Below the pieces are notes generated by a model. That model did no database searches. It was given only the letters and a program-made list of their open reading frames with translations, and was not told the origin of the DNA. A stretch of DNA of 64,000 nucleotides from Micrococcus sp. EYE_212 (lineage in GTDB: Bacteria; Actinomycetota; Actinomycetes; Actinomycetales; Micrococcaceae), in the NCBI RefSeq assembly GCF_023147585.1, contig NZ_JAHXOZ010000010.1, positions 1-64,000 on the forward strand. Direction: 5' to 3'. Positions 22,203 to 31,940 of the stretch are shown piece by piece (position 1 is the stretch's first letter; each line of letters begins with the position of its first letter). A program made the translations under genes and the position numbers.

Positions 22203-24779
22203 TCAGCGCTGCACCGCGCCGTGGCGCCGGGCCGCGAGCTCGGTGGCCGCGGCGCGGGCCTCGGAGGCCTCGTCCGCGGTGAGCGTGCGGTCCGGGGCCC
22301 GGAAGCGCAGGGAGAACGCCAGCGACTTCGTGCCCTCGGGCACCCCCGGCCCCTCGTACACGTCGAACAGCGCGACGTCCTCGAGCAGCTCGCCCGCCCC
22401 CTCGGCGAGGGTCGCGCGCACGTCCCCGGCCACCACGGCGGCGTCGACGACGAGGGCGACGTCCTGCGTGCTGAGCGGGTACGTGGAGATGGCCTCGGCG
22501 ACGACGGCCTCGGGCGCCGCCGCGGACAGCGCGTCCAGGTCCAGCTCCCACGCGCTCAGGCGCGCGGGCAGGTCCTCCGCCTCGAGCCACTGGGGGTGGA
22601 GCTCGCCGGCCACGCCGACGACGGCCTCGCCGTCCGCGACGGCCACGACGAGCTCGGCGGCGCGCCCGGGGTGGAATGCGTGGTGCGCGCCCTGCCGGAC
22701 CGTGAGCTCGACCCCGAGCAGGTCCGCGACGTCCAGCGCGGCGGACACGGCGTCCTGCCAGTCCACGGCGCGCCCGGCGGCGCCGGGGCCCACGGGGGCC
22801 TCGTGCCCGACGAGGACACCGCCCACGTGCCACGGCTGCGCGGGCACGCCGGAGGTCAGTCCCTCGAGCACCGCGGCGGAGGGGTGCACGCCGCGCGGCG
22901 GCACCTCGGGCGAGCCGAGCGCGCCCGAGGGCAGGAACACGCGGCCCACCTCGGCCAGCGCGAGGTCACGGAAGCCGCGGCCCAGGTTGCGGCGCGCGGT
23001 CTCCACGAGGCCCGGCAGCAGCGAGGTGCGCAGGAACCGGAACTGGGAGGAGATCGGGTTGGCGAGCGAGACCGTCTCGAGCGCGTCGGCGGCCGCATCC
23101 GTCGCGGCGCCGAACCGGCGGTTCTGCTCCTCGGAGACGAACGGGTACGTCAGGACCTCGGTGTGCCCGCCGGCCGCGAGCGCGGCGGCGACGCGGCGGC
23201 GCTGGGCCTGGGCGCGCGTGAAGCCGCGGCCCGGGGGCGCGACCGGGACCACGGAGGGGATCTGGTCGTAGCCGCGCAGGCGCGCGACCTCCTCGACCAG
23301 GTCCTCGGGGATCTGCAGGTCCGTGCGCCAGGACGGAGCGGTGACGCGCAGCAGCGGCGCACCGCCGTCGCCGGTCTCGCCGACCTCCACCTCGGCGCCG
23401 AGGGAGCGCAGGGTCTCCACGACCTCGTCCGCGGTGTACTCCACGCCCACGCGGGCAGTCGGGTAGTCCGCCGCCATCTCGACGACGGCGGGGGCCGGGC
23501 GCTCGCCGACGTCCGTGACGCCCTCGGCGGCCACGCCGCCGGCCAGCTCGACGAGCAGCTGCACGGCGCGCTCGGCGGCCTCGTCCGCGACCTCCCAGTC
23601 CACGCCGCGCTCGTTGCGCTTCGAGGCCTCGGAGGGCAGGCGGTGGCGGCGGCGGGTGCGGGCGATGGAGACCGGATCGAAGTTGGCCGACTCGATCACG
23701 ACGGCCGTGGTGGCGTCCGAGACCTCGGTGCGCTCCCCGCCCATGACGCCTGCCAGGCCCACGGCGCCGGCCTCGTCCGCGATGACCAGGTCCTCGGCGT
23801 CGAGGGTGCGCTCCTTGCCGTCGAGCGTGGTGAGGGTCTCCCCCGGGGCCGCCCGGCGCACGGTGATGCCGCCCTGGAGCTTGTCCGCGTCGTAGAAGTG
23901 CAGCGGCTGGCCCAGCTCCCACATGACGTAGTTGGAGATGTCCACCGGCAGGGAGATGGAGCGGATCCCGGCCAGGCGCAGCCGTGAGGCCAGCCACGGC
24001 GGCGTCGGACGGGAGGCGTCCACGCCGGTCACGGTGCGGGCCACGAAGCGCGTGCAGCCCGGGTTCCCGTAGATGGGCGCGTCGTCGTCGAGCGTGACGG
24101 GCACGCCGGCGTCGTCGGCCGCGGGCGGGGTGACGGCCTCCGCCGGGTCCGTGAACGGCCTGCCCGTGGCGTGCGCGTACTCGCGGGCCACACCGCGCAT
24201 CGAGAACACGTAGCCACGGTCCGGCGTCACGTTGATCTCGGCGGCCTCGTCCCGCAGGTCCAGGACGTCGCGCACGTCGGCGCCGAGCTCCGGGTCCAGG
24301 CCGAGGGTGGAGAGCACCAGGATGCCCTCGTGGTCCTCGCCCAGGCCGAGCTCGCGGACGGAGGCCATCATGCCGGCCGAGACGTGGCCGTAGGTCTGGC
24401 GGGGGCTGATGCGGAAGTCGCCGGGCAGGACGGCGCCGGGCAGGCACACGGCCACCTTGTCCCCGACCTCGAAGTTCTGCGCGCCGCACACGATGCCCTG
24501 CACGCCGGAGGGGTCGACGCCCTCGCCCGTGAGGGTCTGCTCGGCGCCGTCGGGCACCACGCGGACGGAGCACCAGTTGATGATCTTGCCGTTCTTCTGG
24601 GGCTCGGGCTCCTTGGTGAGCACCTGGCCCACCACGATGGGGCCCTCGAGCTCGGCGGCGGGACGGTGGACGTCCTCCTCCTCGAGGCCGACGCGGACGA
24701 GGTCCGCCATGACGTCCTCCGCGCGGTGGTCGGCGGGGACGGGGACGAACTCCCGGAGCCAGTTCAGGGGGATGCGCAT
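22203..24779 (-). CDS. pheT: phenylalanine--tRNA ligase beta subunit
   Basis: Large subunit of the alpha2-beta2 phenylalanyl-tRNA synthetase, 858 residues. An N-terminal tRNA-binding OB-fold (EMAP-like, about 40-155), B3/B4 editing region (about 215-400), B5 domain (about 410-480, followed by EEVARLRGYDQIPSVVP) and a C-terminal ferredoxin-fold anticodon-binding domain (about 765-858) are in the normal order. The start MRIPLNWLREFV is the usual family start. It begins four bases after the pheS stop. Confidence 0.96.
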   Translation of the reverse strand: MRIPLNWLREFVPVPADHRAEDVMADLVRVGLEEEDVHRPAAELEGPIVVGQVLTKEPEPQKNGKIINWCSVRVVPDGAEQTLTGEGVDPSGVQGIVCGAQNFEVGDKVAVCLPGAVLPGDFRISPRQTYGHVSAGMMASVRELGLGEDHEGILVLSTLGLDPELGADVRDVLDLRDEAAEINVTPDRGYVFSMRGVAREYAHATGRPFTDPAEAVTPPAADDAGVPVTLDDDAPIYGNPGCTRFVARTVTGVDASRPTPPWLASRLRLAGIRSISLPVDISNYVMWELGQPLHFYDADKLQGGITVRRAAPGETLTTLDGKERTLDAEDLVIADEAGAVGLAGVMGGERTEVSDATTAVVIESANFDPVSIARTRRRHRLPSEASKRNERGVDWEVADEAAERAVQLLVELAGGVAAEGVTDVGERPAPAVVEMAADYPTARVGVEYTADEVVETLRSLGAEVEVGETGDGGAPLLRVTAPSWRTDLQIPEDLVEEVARLRGYDQIPSVVPVAPPGRGFTRAQAQRRRVAAALAAGGHTEVLTYPFVSEEQNRRFGAATDAAADALETVSLANPISSQFRFLRTSLLPGLVETARRNLGRGFRDLALAEVGRVFLPSGALGSPEVPPRGVHPSAAVLEGLTSGVPAQPWHVGGVLVGHEAPVGPGAAGRAVDWQDAVSAALDVADLLGVELTVRQGAHHAFHPGRAAELVVAVADGEAVVGVAGELHPQWLEAEDLPARLSAWELDLDALSAAAPEAVVAEAISTYPLSTQDVALVVDAAVVAGDVRATLAEGAGELLEDVALFDVYEGPGVPEGTKSLAFSLRFRAPDRTLTADEASEARAAATELAARRHGAVQR

Positions 24780-24783
24780 TGGA

Positions 24784-25914
<1,131 letters not shown>

Positions 25915-25939
25915 GTGTCCGGGTGGGGACGGACACCTC

Positions 25940-25945
25940 TACGCT
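25940..25945 (+). promoter_or_regulatory. -10 element of leaderless CHY zinc-finger gene
   Basis: TACGCT ends seven bases before the ATG at 25953, with no Shine-Dalgarno sequence. Confidence 0.4.
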
Positions 25946-25952
25946 GAGCGGC

Positions 25953-26375
25953 ATGACCGACGCCCCCGTCCCGCCGTCCGTGCCCGTCCGCGGGGTCGCC
26001 GTGGACGGGCAGACCCGGTGCGCCCACTACGCGAGCCCCCGCGACGTCGTCGCGATGCGCTTCGCGTGCTGCGACGCCTACTGGCCCTGCCACCGGTGCC
26101 ACGCCGAGCTCGCCGGCCACCCGGCCGTCCCCGTGCCGGCCACGGACTTCGCCCGGCCGCACGTCCTGTGCGGAGTGTGCCGCGCCGAGCTGAGCGTCCA
26201 CGCGTATCGCGCGGCCATGGCCGCCTCCCCGGACGGCGACGGCGGCACCTCCCCCGCCTCGCCGGCGTGCCCCTCGTGCGGGGCGGGCTTCAACCCCGGC
26301 TGCTCGGCCCACGCGCACCTGTACTTCGCGGTGCCGGAGCCCGGCCGGGCCGCGGCCGAGGGGTCCGACCGATGA
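25953..26375 (+). CDS. CHY zinc-finger protein
   Basis: A 140-residue cytoplasmic protein with a CHY-type zinc finger. Cys/His pairs in order are CAHY, CC, CHRCHAEL, CGVCRAEL, CPSCG and CSAHAH. Such fingers can bind three zinc ions, but the role of stand-alone bacterial members is unknown. It starts at MTDAPVP; a start 30 bases earlier would overlap the -10 element. Its stop overlaps the next start as ATGA, so the two genes are coupled. It is divergent from pheST. Confidence 0.8.
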   Translation: MTDAPVPPSVPVRGVAVDGQTRCAHYASPRDVVAMRFACCDAYWPCHRCHAELAGHPAVPVPATDFARPHVLCGVCRAELSVHAYRAAMAASPDGDGGTSPASPACPSCGAGFNPGCSAHAHLYFAVPEPGRAAAEGSDR

Positions 26376-26806
26376 GGGCCGCCCGGGCCCGCGGCCTGTG
26401 GAACCTCGTGAACCTGTCCACGCCCCTGGGACTCGTGGGCGCCGTCGTCGCGCGCTGCGAGCTGCGGCCGGGCCCCCTGGGCCTCATCGAGGCGCGCGGG
26501 TGGACGGCCCCCTTCCCGGGTGGGGCCGCGTTCACGGTGGGCGACGTGGTGTTCACCCGGCCCGGCCTGCGGATGACGCCGGAGCTGTGGCGGCACGAGG
26601 GCGCCCACGCGGCGCAGTACGCGGCGTGCCTCGGGCTGCCGTTCCTGCCGGCCTACGCGCTCGCGGCGGCATGGTCCTCCTGGCGCACGGGCGACCCGGC
26701 CTCCCGCAACGCGTTCGAGCGCGGCGCCGGGCTGGTGCGCGGCGGCTACGTGGAGCGGCCCGTGATCCGCACGCTCACGCTCCGGCCGCTCCGGCGACGC
26801 GGCTGA
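26372..26806 (+). CDS. hypothetical protein with HExxH-like motif
   Basis: A 144-residue protein of no known function, translationally coupled to the CHY zinc-finger gene. It begins LWNLVNLSTPLGLVGAVVAR, has VGDVVFTR in the middle, then WRHEGAHAAQYAACLG near residue 70 followed by a hydrophobic segment (LPFLPAYALAAAW) and RTGDPASRNAFERGAG. The HEGAH signature resembles a zinc-binding HExxH helix, but no third ligand can be assigned, so a peptidase is only a possibility. Similar proteins of unknown function are known to me from other actinobacteria. Confidence 0.7.
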   Translation: MRAARARGLWNLVNLSTPLGLVGAVVARCELRPGPLGLIEARGWTAPFPGGAAFTVGDVVFTRPGLRMTPELWRHEGAHAAQYAACLGLPFLPAYALAAAWSSWRTGDPASRNAFERGAGLVRGGYVERPVIRTLTLRPLRRRG

Positions 26807-26877
26807 GCGGCGGCCGGGTCAGGCGGATCGGGGCCGGGCGGAACGGTGCGCGGGCGCGGGCGCGGGCGGAGCGTCCC

Positions 26878-27534
26878 TCAGTGCAGGGTGCCGCCGGGGA
26901 CGGTCAGGTCCGCGCCGCCGTCGAGCGCGGCCAACGCGGTCTCCGCCACGGCGCGTGCGAGGTCGGCGGCCGGCAGTCCGGGCGCGTCCGCCGTCGGCCG
27001 GTGCTCGAGGTCCCACGGCACGTGCACGAACCCGGCGGCGCGCGCCGTCACCGGAGCGTCGAGCAGCGCGTACATGACGTGGTTGCACACGAAGGCGCCC
27101 GCCGAGAGCGAGGGCTCTGCGGGCACGCCGGCCGCGCGGATGCGGGCGACGGCGCGCTTGACGGGCAGCGTGGCGAAGTGCGCGGCCGGGCCGCCGAGCC
27201 GCACGGGCCGGTCCACCGGCTGGTCCCCCGCGTTGTCCGGAATGCGGGCGTCCTGCAGGTTCACGGCCACGCGCTCCACGCGCACGGACCCGGTGCCGCC
27301 CGCCAACCCGACGGCGACCACGGCCTCCGGGTGCATCTCCCCCAGTGCGGCGGCCAGCGCGGGCCCGGCCGCGGCGAACACGCACGGCAGCTCGACGGCA
27401 TGCGCGCTCACCCCCTGCGCCGAAAGGAGGCCGACGGCGGCGCGCGCGGCGGCGATCGAGGGGTTGTGGGCGTCCCCGCCGAAGGGCTCGAAGCCCGTGA
27501 GGAGGACGCGGACGGGGGTGGCGTGGACGGTCAT
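26878..27534 (-). CDS. pcp: pyroglutamyl-peptidase I
   Basis: Cysteine peptidase (family C15) removing N-terminal pyroglutamate, 218 residues. The opening VLLTGFEPFGGDAHNPS is the family's start. The catalytic Cys lies in SAGAFVCNHVMY near residue 146, and the catalytic His in FVHVPW near 170. The Glu is in the region of NLQDARIPDN. It starts at ATG 27534 with a -10 TACCCT six bases before it, so leaderless expression is likely. It is divergent from the radical-SAM gene. Confidence 0.9.
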   Translation of the reverse strand: MTVHATPVRVLLTGFEPFGGDAHNPSIAAARAAVGLLSAQGVSAHAVELPCVFAAAGPALAAALGEMHPEAVVAVGLAGGTGSVRVERVAVNLQDARIPDNAGDQPVDRPVRLGGPAAHFATLPVKRAVARIRAAGVPAEPSLSAGAFVCNHVMYALLDAPVTARAAGFVHVPWDLEHRPTADAPGLPAADLARAVAETALAALDGGADLTVPGGTLH

Positions 27535-27540
27535 GCGCCC

Positions 27541-27546
27541 AGGGTA
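27541..27546 (-). promoter_or_regulatory. -10 element of leaderless pcp
   Basis: Minus-strand TACCCT ends exactly six bases before the pcp ATG, with no Shine-Dalgarno. Confidence 0.5.
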
Positions 27547-27560
27547 GGCGCGAAGAGGAA

Positions 27561-27597
27561 TCGAACATGCTTGCGATGTCATTCGAACATGTGTTCT
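27561..27597. promoter_or_regulatory. LexA-like operator before radical-SAM gene
   Basis: TCGAACATGTGTTCT (27583-27597) fits the actinobacterial and Bacillus SOS box (CGAAC-N4-GTTCG) with one mismatch at the last base. A partial copy, TCGAACATGCTTGCGA, begins 22 bases upstream at 27561. The box overlaps a likely promoter of the plus-strand gene: -35 TTGCGA (27571-27576), 18-base spacer and -10 TCTACT (27595-27600), so LexA binding would repress it. Confidence 0.5.
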
Positions 27598-27606
27598 ACT
27601 GAGGTC

Positions 27607-28719
27607 ATGCGATGGGAAGCGCAGACCCTGCGGTCCGAGGGCGGATCCGAGCAGGCGGAGGACGGCACACCGGCCGGAGCCCCCGCTCTGCTCCCGCTCT
27701 CGGACCTGCAGCGGAGCATCACCACGCCCGAGTTTGCAGGCATCACGTTCCACGAGGTCCTGGCCAAGAGCGTGCTGAACTCCGTCCCGGAGTCCTCGGC
27801 GATGCCGTTCCGCTGGACCGTGAACCCGTACCGCGGCTGCACCCACGCGTGCCGGTACTGCTACGCCCGCAGCACGCACTCGTTCCTGAACCTGGACGCC
27901 GGGGCGGACTTCGACCGGCAGATCGTCGTGAAGGTGAACGCCCCCGAGGTGCTGCGCCGGGAGCTCGCGCGGCCCACGTGGGGCCGCCAGAGCGTGGCGC
28001 TGGGCACCAACACGGACCCCTACCAGCGCGCCGAGGGCCGGTACCGGCTCATGCCCGGGATCATCGCCGCCCTCGCGGACTCGGGCACCCCGTTCTCCGT
28101 GCTCACCAAGGGCACCCTGCTCGCTCGAGACGTCCCGCTGCTGCGTGCCGCCTCCCGGTCCGTGCCCGTGCAGGTCTCCCTCTCCCTGGCGGTCCTGGAC
28201 CCGGCCGTGGCGGCGGCGGTGGAGCCGGGGACGCCGTCCCCGGCCGCGCGGCTGCGCCTCATCGAGCAGCTCGCCTCCGCCGGGGCCGAGGTCACCGTCA
28301 TGGCCATGCCCCTGCTGCCGTGGCTGACGGACTCGGAGGGGCAGATCGACGCGCTCATGCGGGCGGTCGCCGGAGCTGGCGCCGCCCACGCGCTGGCCGG
28401 CGCCCTCCACCTGCGTCCCGGCGCCCGGGAGTGGTACCTCGCGTGGATCGAGCGGGACCATCCCCATCTGCTGGAGGGGTACCGCCAGATGTACGCCCGG
28501 TCCTCGTATGCCCCGGCCGCCTACCGCCGCACGCTCGCGCGGTCCGCGGCCGAGGCCGCCCGGCGGCACGGGCTCGGCCGCCACGGCGCGCACGGCGTGC
28601 GGCGCGACGACGGCCCGCGCCCGGACGGCTCCCCCGCTCCCGCGCCGCGGCGGACGGGGCGTCCCGGGCCGACGGCGGGTCGCTCGGACCTCGCGGAGGC
28701 GCAGCCCGCGCTCTTCTGA
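27607..28719 (+). CDS. Rv2578c-family radical SAM protein (SPL-like)
   Basis: Radical S-adenosylmethionine protein related to spore photoproduct lyase (COG1533), 370 residues. The iron-sulfur site is CTHACRYCYAR (C-x3-C-x2-C) near residue 80 inside NPYRGCTHACRYCYAR, and LGTNTDPYQRAEGRYRLMPG is the family hallmark. The C-terminus is basic and disordered. The ATG has GAGG close upstream. Reaction and substrate are not established for this family. The LexA-like box before it hints at a role in DNA damage, which would suit a lyase relative, but this is inference. Confidence 0.8.
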   Translation: MRWEAQTLRSEGGSEQAEDGTPAGAPALLPLSDLQRSITTPEFAGITFHEVLAKSVLNSVPESSAMPFRWTVNPYRGCTHACRYCYARSTHSFLNLDAGADFDRQIVVKVNAPEVLRRELARPTWGRQSVALGTNTDPYQRAEGRYRLMPGIIAALADSGTPFSVLTKGTLLARDVPLLRAASRSVPVQVSLSLAVLDPAVAAAVEPGTPSPAARLRLIEQLASAGAEVTVMAMPLLPWLTDSEGQIDALMRAVAGAGAAHALAGALHLRPGAREWYLAWIERDHPHLLEGYRQMYARSSYAPAAYRRTLARSAAEAARRHGLGRHGAHGVRRDDGPRPDGSPAPAPRRTGRPGPTAGRSDLAEAQPALF

Positions 28720-28737
28720 GCGCGGCGGCCGCCGCGG

Positions 28738-29220
28738 TCAGGCGAAGGCGTCCTCCAGCTGCGCCAGCACGGCGTCCACGATCGGCCGGTCGGCGGGGAT
28801 CCACGGGTGGGCGTGGAGGTCCTCGGCGGTCAGGGGCGTCCACGCGAGCCGGTCATGGTCCTGCAGGGCCGCCGGTTCGGCCGATCCCTCCTCGAGGACG
28901 CCGTAGAAGACGCGCATCCGGGCGCCGTCGGCCAGCTTCCATCCGATCGTCTCCGGGGCCGCCACCTCCGCGCCCAGCCGCACGCGCGCGCCGAGCTCCT
29001 CCCGGACCTCGCGCAGCAGCGCCTCGCGGTCCGACTCCCCCGGCTCGACCTTGCCGCCCGGGAACTCCCACAGCCCGGCCAGGGACGCGGGGGCGCTGCG
29101 GCGGGCCGCCAGGAGGACGCGCGGGGCCGCGGCGTCGTCGAGGAGGGCGACACCCACCACCGTCCGCCTCGGCGGCGGGGGCGGCACGGGGGGCGTGGCG
29201 TGCGATGTGTCGGAGGTCAT
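28738..29220 (-). CDS. NUDIX hydrolase, MutT-like
   Basis: 160-residue NUDIX enzyme. The NUDIX box is [18 protein letters not shown] followed by REELGARV, complete with the metal-binding glutamates, directly after GLWEFPG. The GLWEFPGGK form is typical of MutT-type 8-oxo-dGTP or (d)CTP diphosphatases. The exact nucleotide is not decidable. It has a leaderless-type start and lies convergent with the radical-SAM gene. Confidence 0.85.
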   Translation of the reverse strand: MTSDTSHATPPVPPPPPRRTVVGVALLDDAAAPRVLLAARRSAPASLAGLWEFPGGKVEPGESDREALLREVREELGARVRLGAEVAAPETIGWKLADGARMRVFYGVLEEGSAEPAALQDHDRLAWTPLTAEDLHAHPWIPADRPIVDAVLAQLEDAFA

Positions 29221-29226
29221 GTGGCC

Positions 29227-29232
29227 ACCCTA
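29227..29232 (-). promoter_or_regulatory. -10 element of leaderless NUDIX gene
   Basis: Minus-strand TAGGGT ends six bases before the ATG at 29220. Confidence 0.5.
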
Positions 29233-29264
29233 GCCAGCGGCGGCGACCCGCCCGGTGCACTCCG

Positions 29265-29270
29265 TAGGCT
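29265..29270 (+). promoter_or_regulatory. -10 element of leaderless MFS gene
   Basis: TAGGCT ends six bases before the GTG at 29277. The 56-base gap to the divergent NUDIX gene must hold both promoters. Confidence 0.5.
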
Positions 29271-29276
29271 TGAGCG

Positions 29277-30506
29277 GTGCTGACCCCCTCTCCCGACTCC
29301 CCCACCCCCTCCGGGCCCGACGCCCTGGTGCGGCGCCGCCCCGCCCGCCTGCTCCCCGCGATCCTGGCGCTCGCCCTCGGCAGCTTCGCGATCGGCACCA
29401 CCGAGTTCGCGATGATGGGGCTCCTGCCGCAGGCGGTCGACGACCTCGGCGTGGGATTGGAGACCGGCGGCGTGCTCATCTCCATGTACGCCCTCGGCGT
29501 GGTCGTGGGCGCCCCCGTCCTGGCCGCCGCGTGCGCGCGCATGGACCGCCGGCTCACGAGCATGCTGCTCATGGCCCTCTTCGCGATCGGCCACGCGGCC
29601 TCCCTGCTGGCCCCGGACATCACCACCATGATGCTCGCGCGCTTCGTCTCGGGCCTGCCCCATGGTGCGTTCTTCTCCGCCGCCGCCCTCGCGGCCGCGG
29701 ACCTCGCCGGCCCCGCCCGGCGCGGCCAGGCGATCGCGTGGGTCATGGCGGGGCTCTCGGTGGCCAACGTGATCGGGGTGCCCCTGGCCACGGCCGTGGG
29801 CCAGGCGTCCGGCTGGCGCTGGATGTTCGTGATCGTGGCGATCTGCGCCGTCGGCTGCATCGCGGCGACCGCGTTCCTCGTGCCTCCGGTGCCCGCCCCG
29901 CCGGGCTCGTCCGTGGCGAACGAGGTCCGTGGCCTGGCCTCCCCGCGGCTGTGGGCGACCGTCGCCGTCGGGGTGATCGGGTTCGCGGGGATGTTCGCCC
30001 TCTACACCTACATCACGCCGCTCCTGACCCGGGTTGCGGGGCTGGATCCGCGGTGGGTCCCCGCCGTCCTGGCGCTCTACGGCGTGGGCATGGTGGTCGG
30101 GACGCTCGTGGGCGGCGCCCTCACCGACCGCGACCCCGTGCTGACCCTGCGCGTGAGCTTCGCGGCGAGCGGGGTGGCGCTGCTCGGTGTCGGCCTCACC
30201 GCCTCGTGGCTGCCCGTCATGATCGTGTTCCTCTTCCTGGTGGCGGTGACCGGCTCCGGCATCGCCCCGGCCCTCCAGGTGCTGCTGGTGGACTCCGCGC
30301 CGTCCGCCCCGCAGCTGGCCGGGTCCCTCAATCACTCCGCGCTGAACATGGCCAACGCGATGGGCGCCTGGGTGGGGGCGACGGCGATCGGCGCGGGGGC
30401 ATCCCTGCAGGTCCCGCCCACGATCGGCGCGGGGATCGCGGCGCTCGGACTGGCGCTTTCCCTGATTCTGGTGAGCCGCAGACGGATTTCCGCGTCGGGA
30501 AAATGA
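29277..30506 (+). CDS. MFS transporter, DHA1 (AraJ/Cmx-like)
   Basis: Integral membrane drug/proton or sugar efflux carrier of the major facilitator superfamily, 409 residues with about 12 membrane segments. TM1 carries LALGSFAIGTTEFAMMGLLP, the mark of the AraJ/YdhP/Cmx-type DHA1 group. The loop between TM2 and TM3 has CARMDRRLT in place of the canonical GxLaDrxGrr. Exported compounds in this group include chloramphenicol and arabinose; the substrate here is unknown. It starts at GTG, where both homology and the -10 spacing fit. Confidence 0.85.
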   Translation: MLTPSPDSPTPSGPDALVRRRPARLLPAILALALGSFAIGTTEFAMMGLLPQAVDDLGVGLETGGVLISMYALGVVVGAPVLAAACARMDRRLTSMLLMALFAIGHAASLLAPDITTMMLARFVSGLPHGAFFSAAALAAADLAGPARRGQAIAWVMAGLSVANVIGVPLATAVGQASGWRWMFVIVAICAVGCIAATAFLVPPVPAPPGSSVANEVRGLASPRLWATVAVGVIGFAGMFALYTYITPLLTRVAGLDPRWVPAVLALYGVGMVVGTLVGGALTDRDPVLTLRVSFAASGVALLGVGLTASWLPVMIVFLFLVAVTGSGIAPALQVLLVDSAPSAPQLAGSLNHSALNMANAMGAWVGATAIGAGASLQVPPTIGAGIAALGLALSLILVSRRRISASGK

Positions 30507-30625
30507 GAGTCGGGTCACCGCATTGATCTGTTGTCAGCGGGTGACGTACCCCCATAGGGGTTGATACAGTCGCAGGTGTAACGGCGTCACACAAGTGCAC
30601 GTCCCACCATCGAAAGGTCTTCATC

Positions 30626-30904
30626 ATGGGCTTCATTGCTTGGATTATCCTCGGCCTCATCGCCGGCGCCATCGCCCGCATGATCCTCCCCGGCTCGCAG
30701 GGGTCGGGCTGGATCGGCGCGCTCATCACCGGCGTGCTCGGCGCCATGCTGGGCGGCTGGATCGCCTCTGCGCTCTTCCACGTCAACGTGAACGAGAAGT
30801 TCTTCGACCTCGGCACCTGGTTCTGGGCCATCCTCGGCGGCGTCATCGTGGCCGCCATCTGGCAGGCCGTTTCCCGCCGCATGGGCCGCGGCACCCGCGT
30901 CTGA
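30626..30904 (+). CDS. GlsB/YeaQ/YmgE family small membrane protein
   Basis: 92-residue inner membrane protein of the transglycosylase-associated (Tgg/GlsB) family, often induced by envelope or general stress. Three hydrophobic segments (about 3-22, 27-49 and 62-82) carry glycine motifs (LIAGAIARMILPG and ITGVLGAMLGGWI). A GAAAGG ribosome binding site precedes the ATG. A possible promoter lies near TACAGT at about 30575, with a GTGACG box 18 bases before it. Function is unknown at the biochemical level. Confidence 0.85.
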   Translation: MGFIAWIILGLIAGAIARMILPGSQGSGWIGALITGVLGAMLGGWIASALFHVNVNEKFFDLGTWFWAILGGVIVAAIWQAVSRRMGRGTRV

Positions 30905-30930
30905 TCCTCGCGATCTGACACGCACCGCCT

Positions 30931-30972
30931 GAAAGGGGTGGGAGACCGGACACCCGGTCTCCCACCCCTTTC
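30931..30972. terminator. terminator after the GlsB-like gene
   Basis: A perfect 19-base stem (GAAAGGGGTGGGAGACCGG and its complement) around an ACAC loop, between convergent genes. It probably works for both strands. Confidence 0.85.
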
Positions 30973-31016
30973 GCATGCCCGCATCGCGGGCCTCCCGCGT
31001 CCGCCGGGTCCCGGGG

Positions 31017-31904
31017 TCAGGCCCGGTCGGCCCGGGCGTCTCCGTCGCGCGGAGCCGCCATCGCGGAGGCGTAGAGGCACACCGTGGCGGCCGTGCCCAC
31101 GTTCAGGGACTCGGCCGCCCCGTACAGCGGCACCGCCACGCGACGGTCGGCCCGGGACATCTCCTCGTCGTCCAGGCCCTGGGCCTCGTTGCCGAACAGC
31201 CACGCCGTGGGCCCGCCCGTGATGTCACGGGGCAGCGTGTCCAGGCGGTCCGGCGCATAGCCGTCGGCCGCCCACACCTGCAGGCCCGCGGCCCGCGCCC
31301 GCTCCGCCGCCTCTCCCACCGGAACGCCGACCGCCAACGGCACGTGGAAGAGCGATCCCGCGGTGGACCGCACCACCTTCGGGTTGAAGGGGTCCACGGA
31401 GCCCGGGGTGAGGACCACGGCGTCCGCGCCCGCGGCGTCCGCGGCCCGCAGGACGGTCCCCGCGTTGCCGGGGTCCTGCACCCGGCAGAGCACCGCGGCC
31501 AGGCGGGCGCCCTCCAGCACGGCCGACGCCGAGCGCTCCTCGGGGATCCGGGCCACCGCCACGATCCCCTGTGCCGTCACCGCATCCGCCATCGCGCCGA
31601 GCACCTCGGCCGTGGCCGTGCGCACGGGCACGTCGGTCAGGCGCCCCACCAGTGCGGCAAGGTCCGGGTCACGCTCGGCGAGCCCCTCCCCCACGAACAC
31701 CTGCACCAGGACGTGGCCGGCGGGCCACTGCTCGACGGGCGCCGGCCCCTCGCCCAGGTGCGCGCGCAGGGCTTCGCGGCACCCCTGGGGGCCCTCCACG
31801 AGGAACGTGCCCGTGCGGCGTCGGGCGGAACGGGTGGCCAGTGCGGCCACGGCACGGACGCGGTCCGCCCGAGGATTGGCGAGCAGGGCGGCGTCCGGGG
31901 TCAT
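31017..31904 (-). CDS. TrmH/SpoU family RNA 2'-O-methyltransferase
   Basis: SPOUT-class methyltransferase acting on ribose of tRNA or 23S rRNA, 295 residues. An N-terminal substrate-binding domain (about 1-115) precedes the SpoU core with motif 1 VQDPGNAGTVLRAADAAGAD, motif 2 AWLFGNEAQGLDDEEM and motif 3 VPLYGAAESLNVGTAATV, which form the trefoil knot. In many actinobacteria this gene sits next to rplT, as here. It starts at ATG 31904 with AAGGAG eight bases upstream. The exact target nucleotide is unknown. Confidence 0.88.
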   Translation of the reverse strand: MTPDAALLANPRADRVRAVAALATRSARRRTGTFLVEGPQGCREALRAHLGEGPAPVEQWPAGHVLVQVFVGEGLAERDPDLAALVGRLTDVPVRTATAEVLGAMADAVTAQGIVAVARIPEERSASAVLEGARLAAVLCRVQDPGNAGTVLRAADAAGADAVVLTPGSVDPFNPKVVRSTAGSLFHVPLAVGVPVGEAAERARAAGLQVWAADGYAPDRLDTLPRDITGGPTAWLFGNEAQGLDDEEMSRADRRVAVPLYGAAESLNVGTAATVCLYASAMAAPRDGDARADRA

Positions 31905-31940
31905 GCGGGGGCTCCTTCGGGGTGGGGCAGGGGCGGGGAC

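Noticed and set aside
21538-22833. A 431-residue phosphopantetheinyl transferase
   Set aside because: The upstream 214 codons overlap pheT and code Arg/Gly-rich nonsense; the Sfp-like domain fits within about 217 residues.
30540-30600. Stress (SigB-like) promoter before the GlsB-like gene
   Set aside because: The region has suggestive boxes (GTGACG and TACAGT) and a small CCCC/GGGG repeat, but no clear GTTT-N-GGGTA type promoter; left as undecided.
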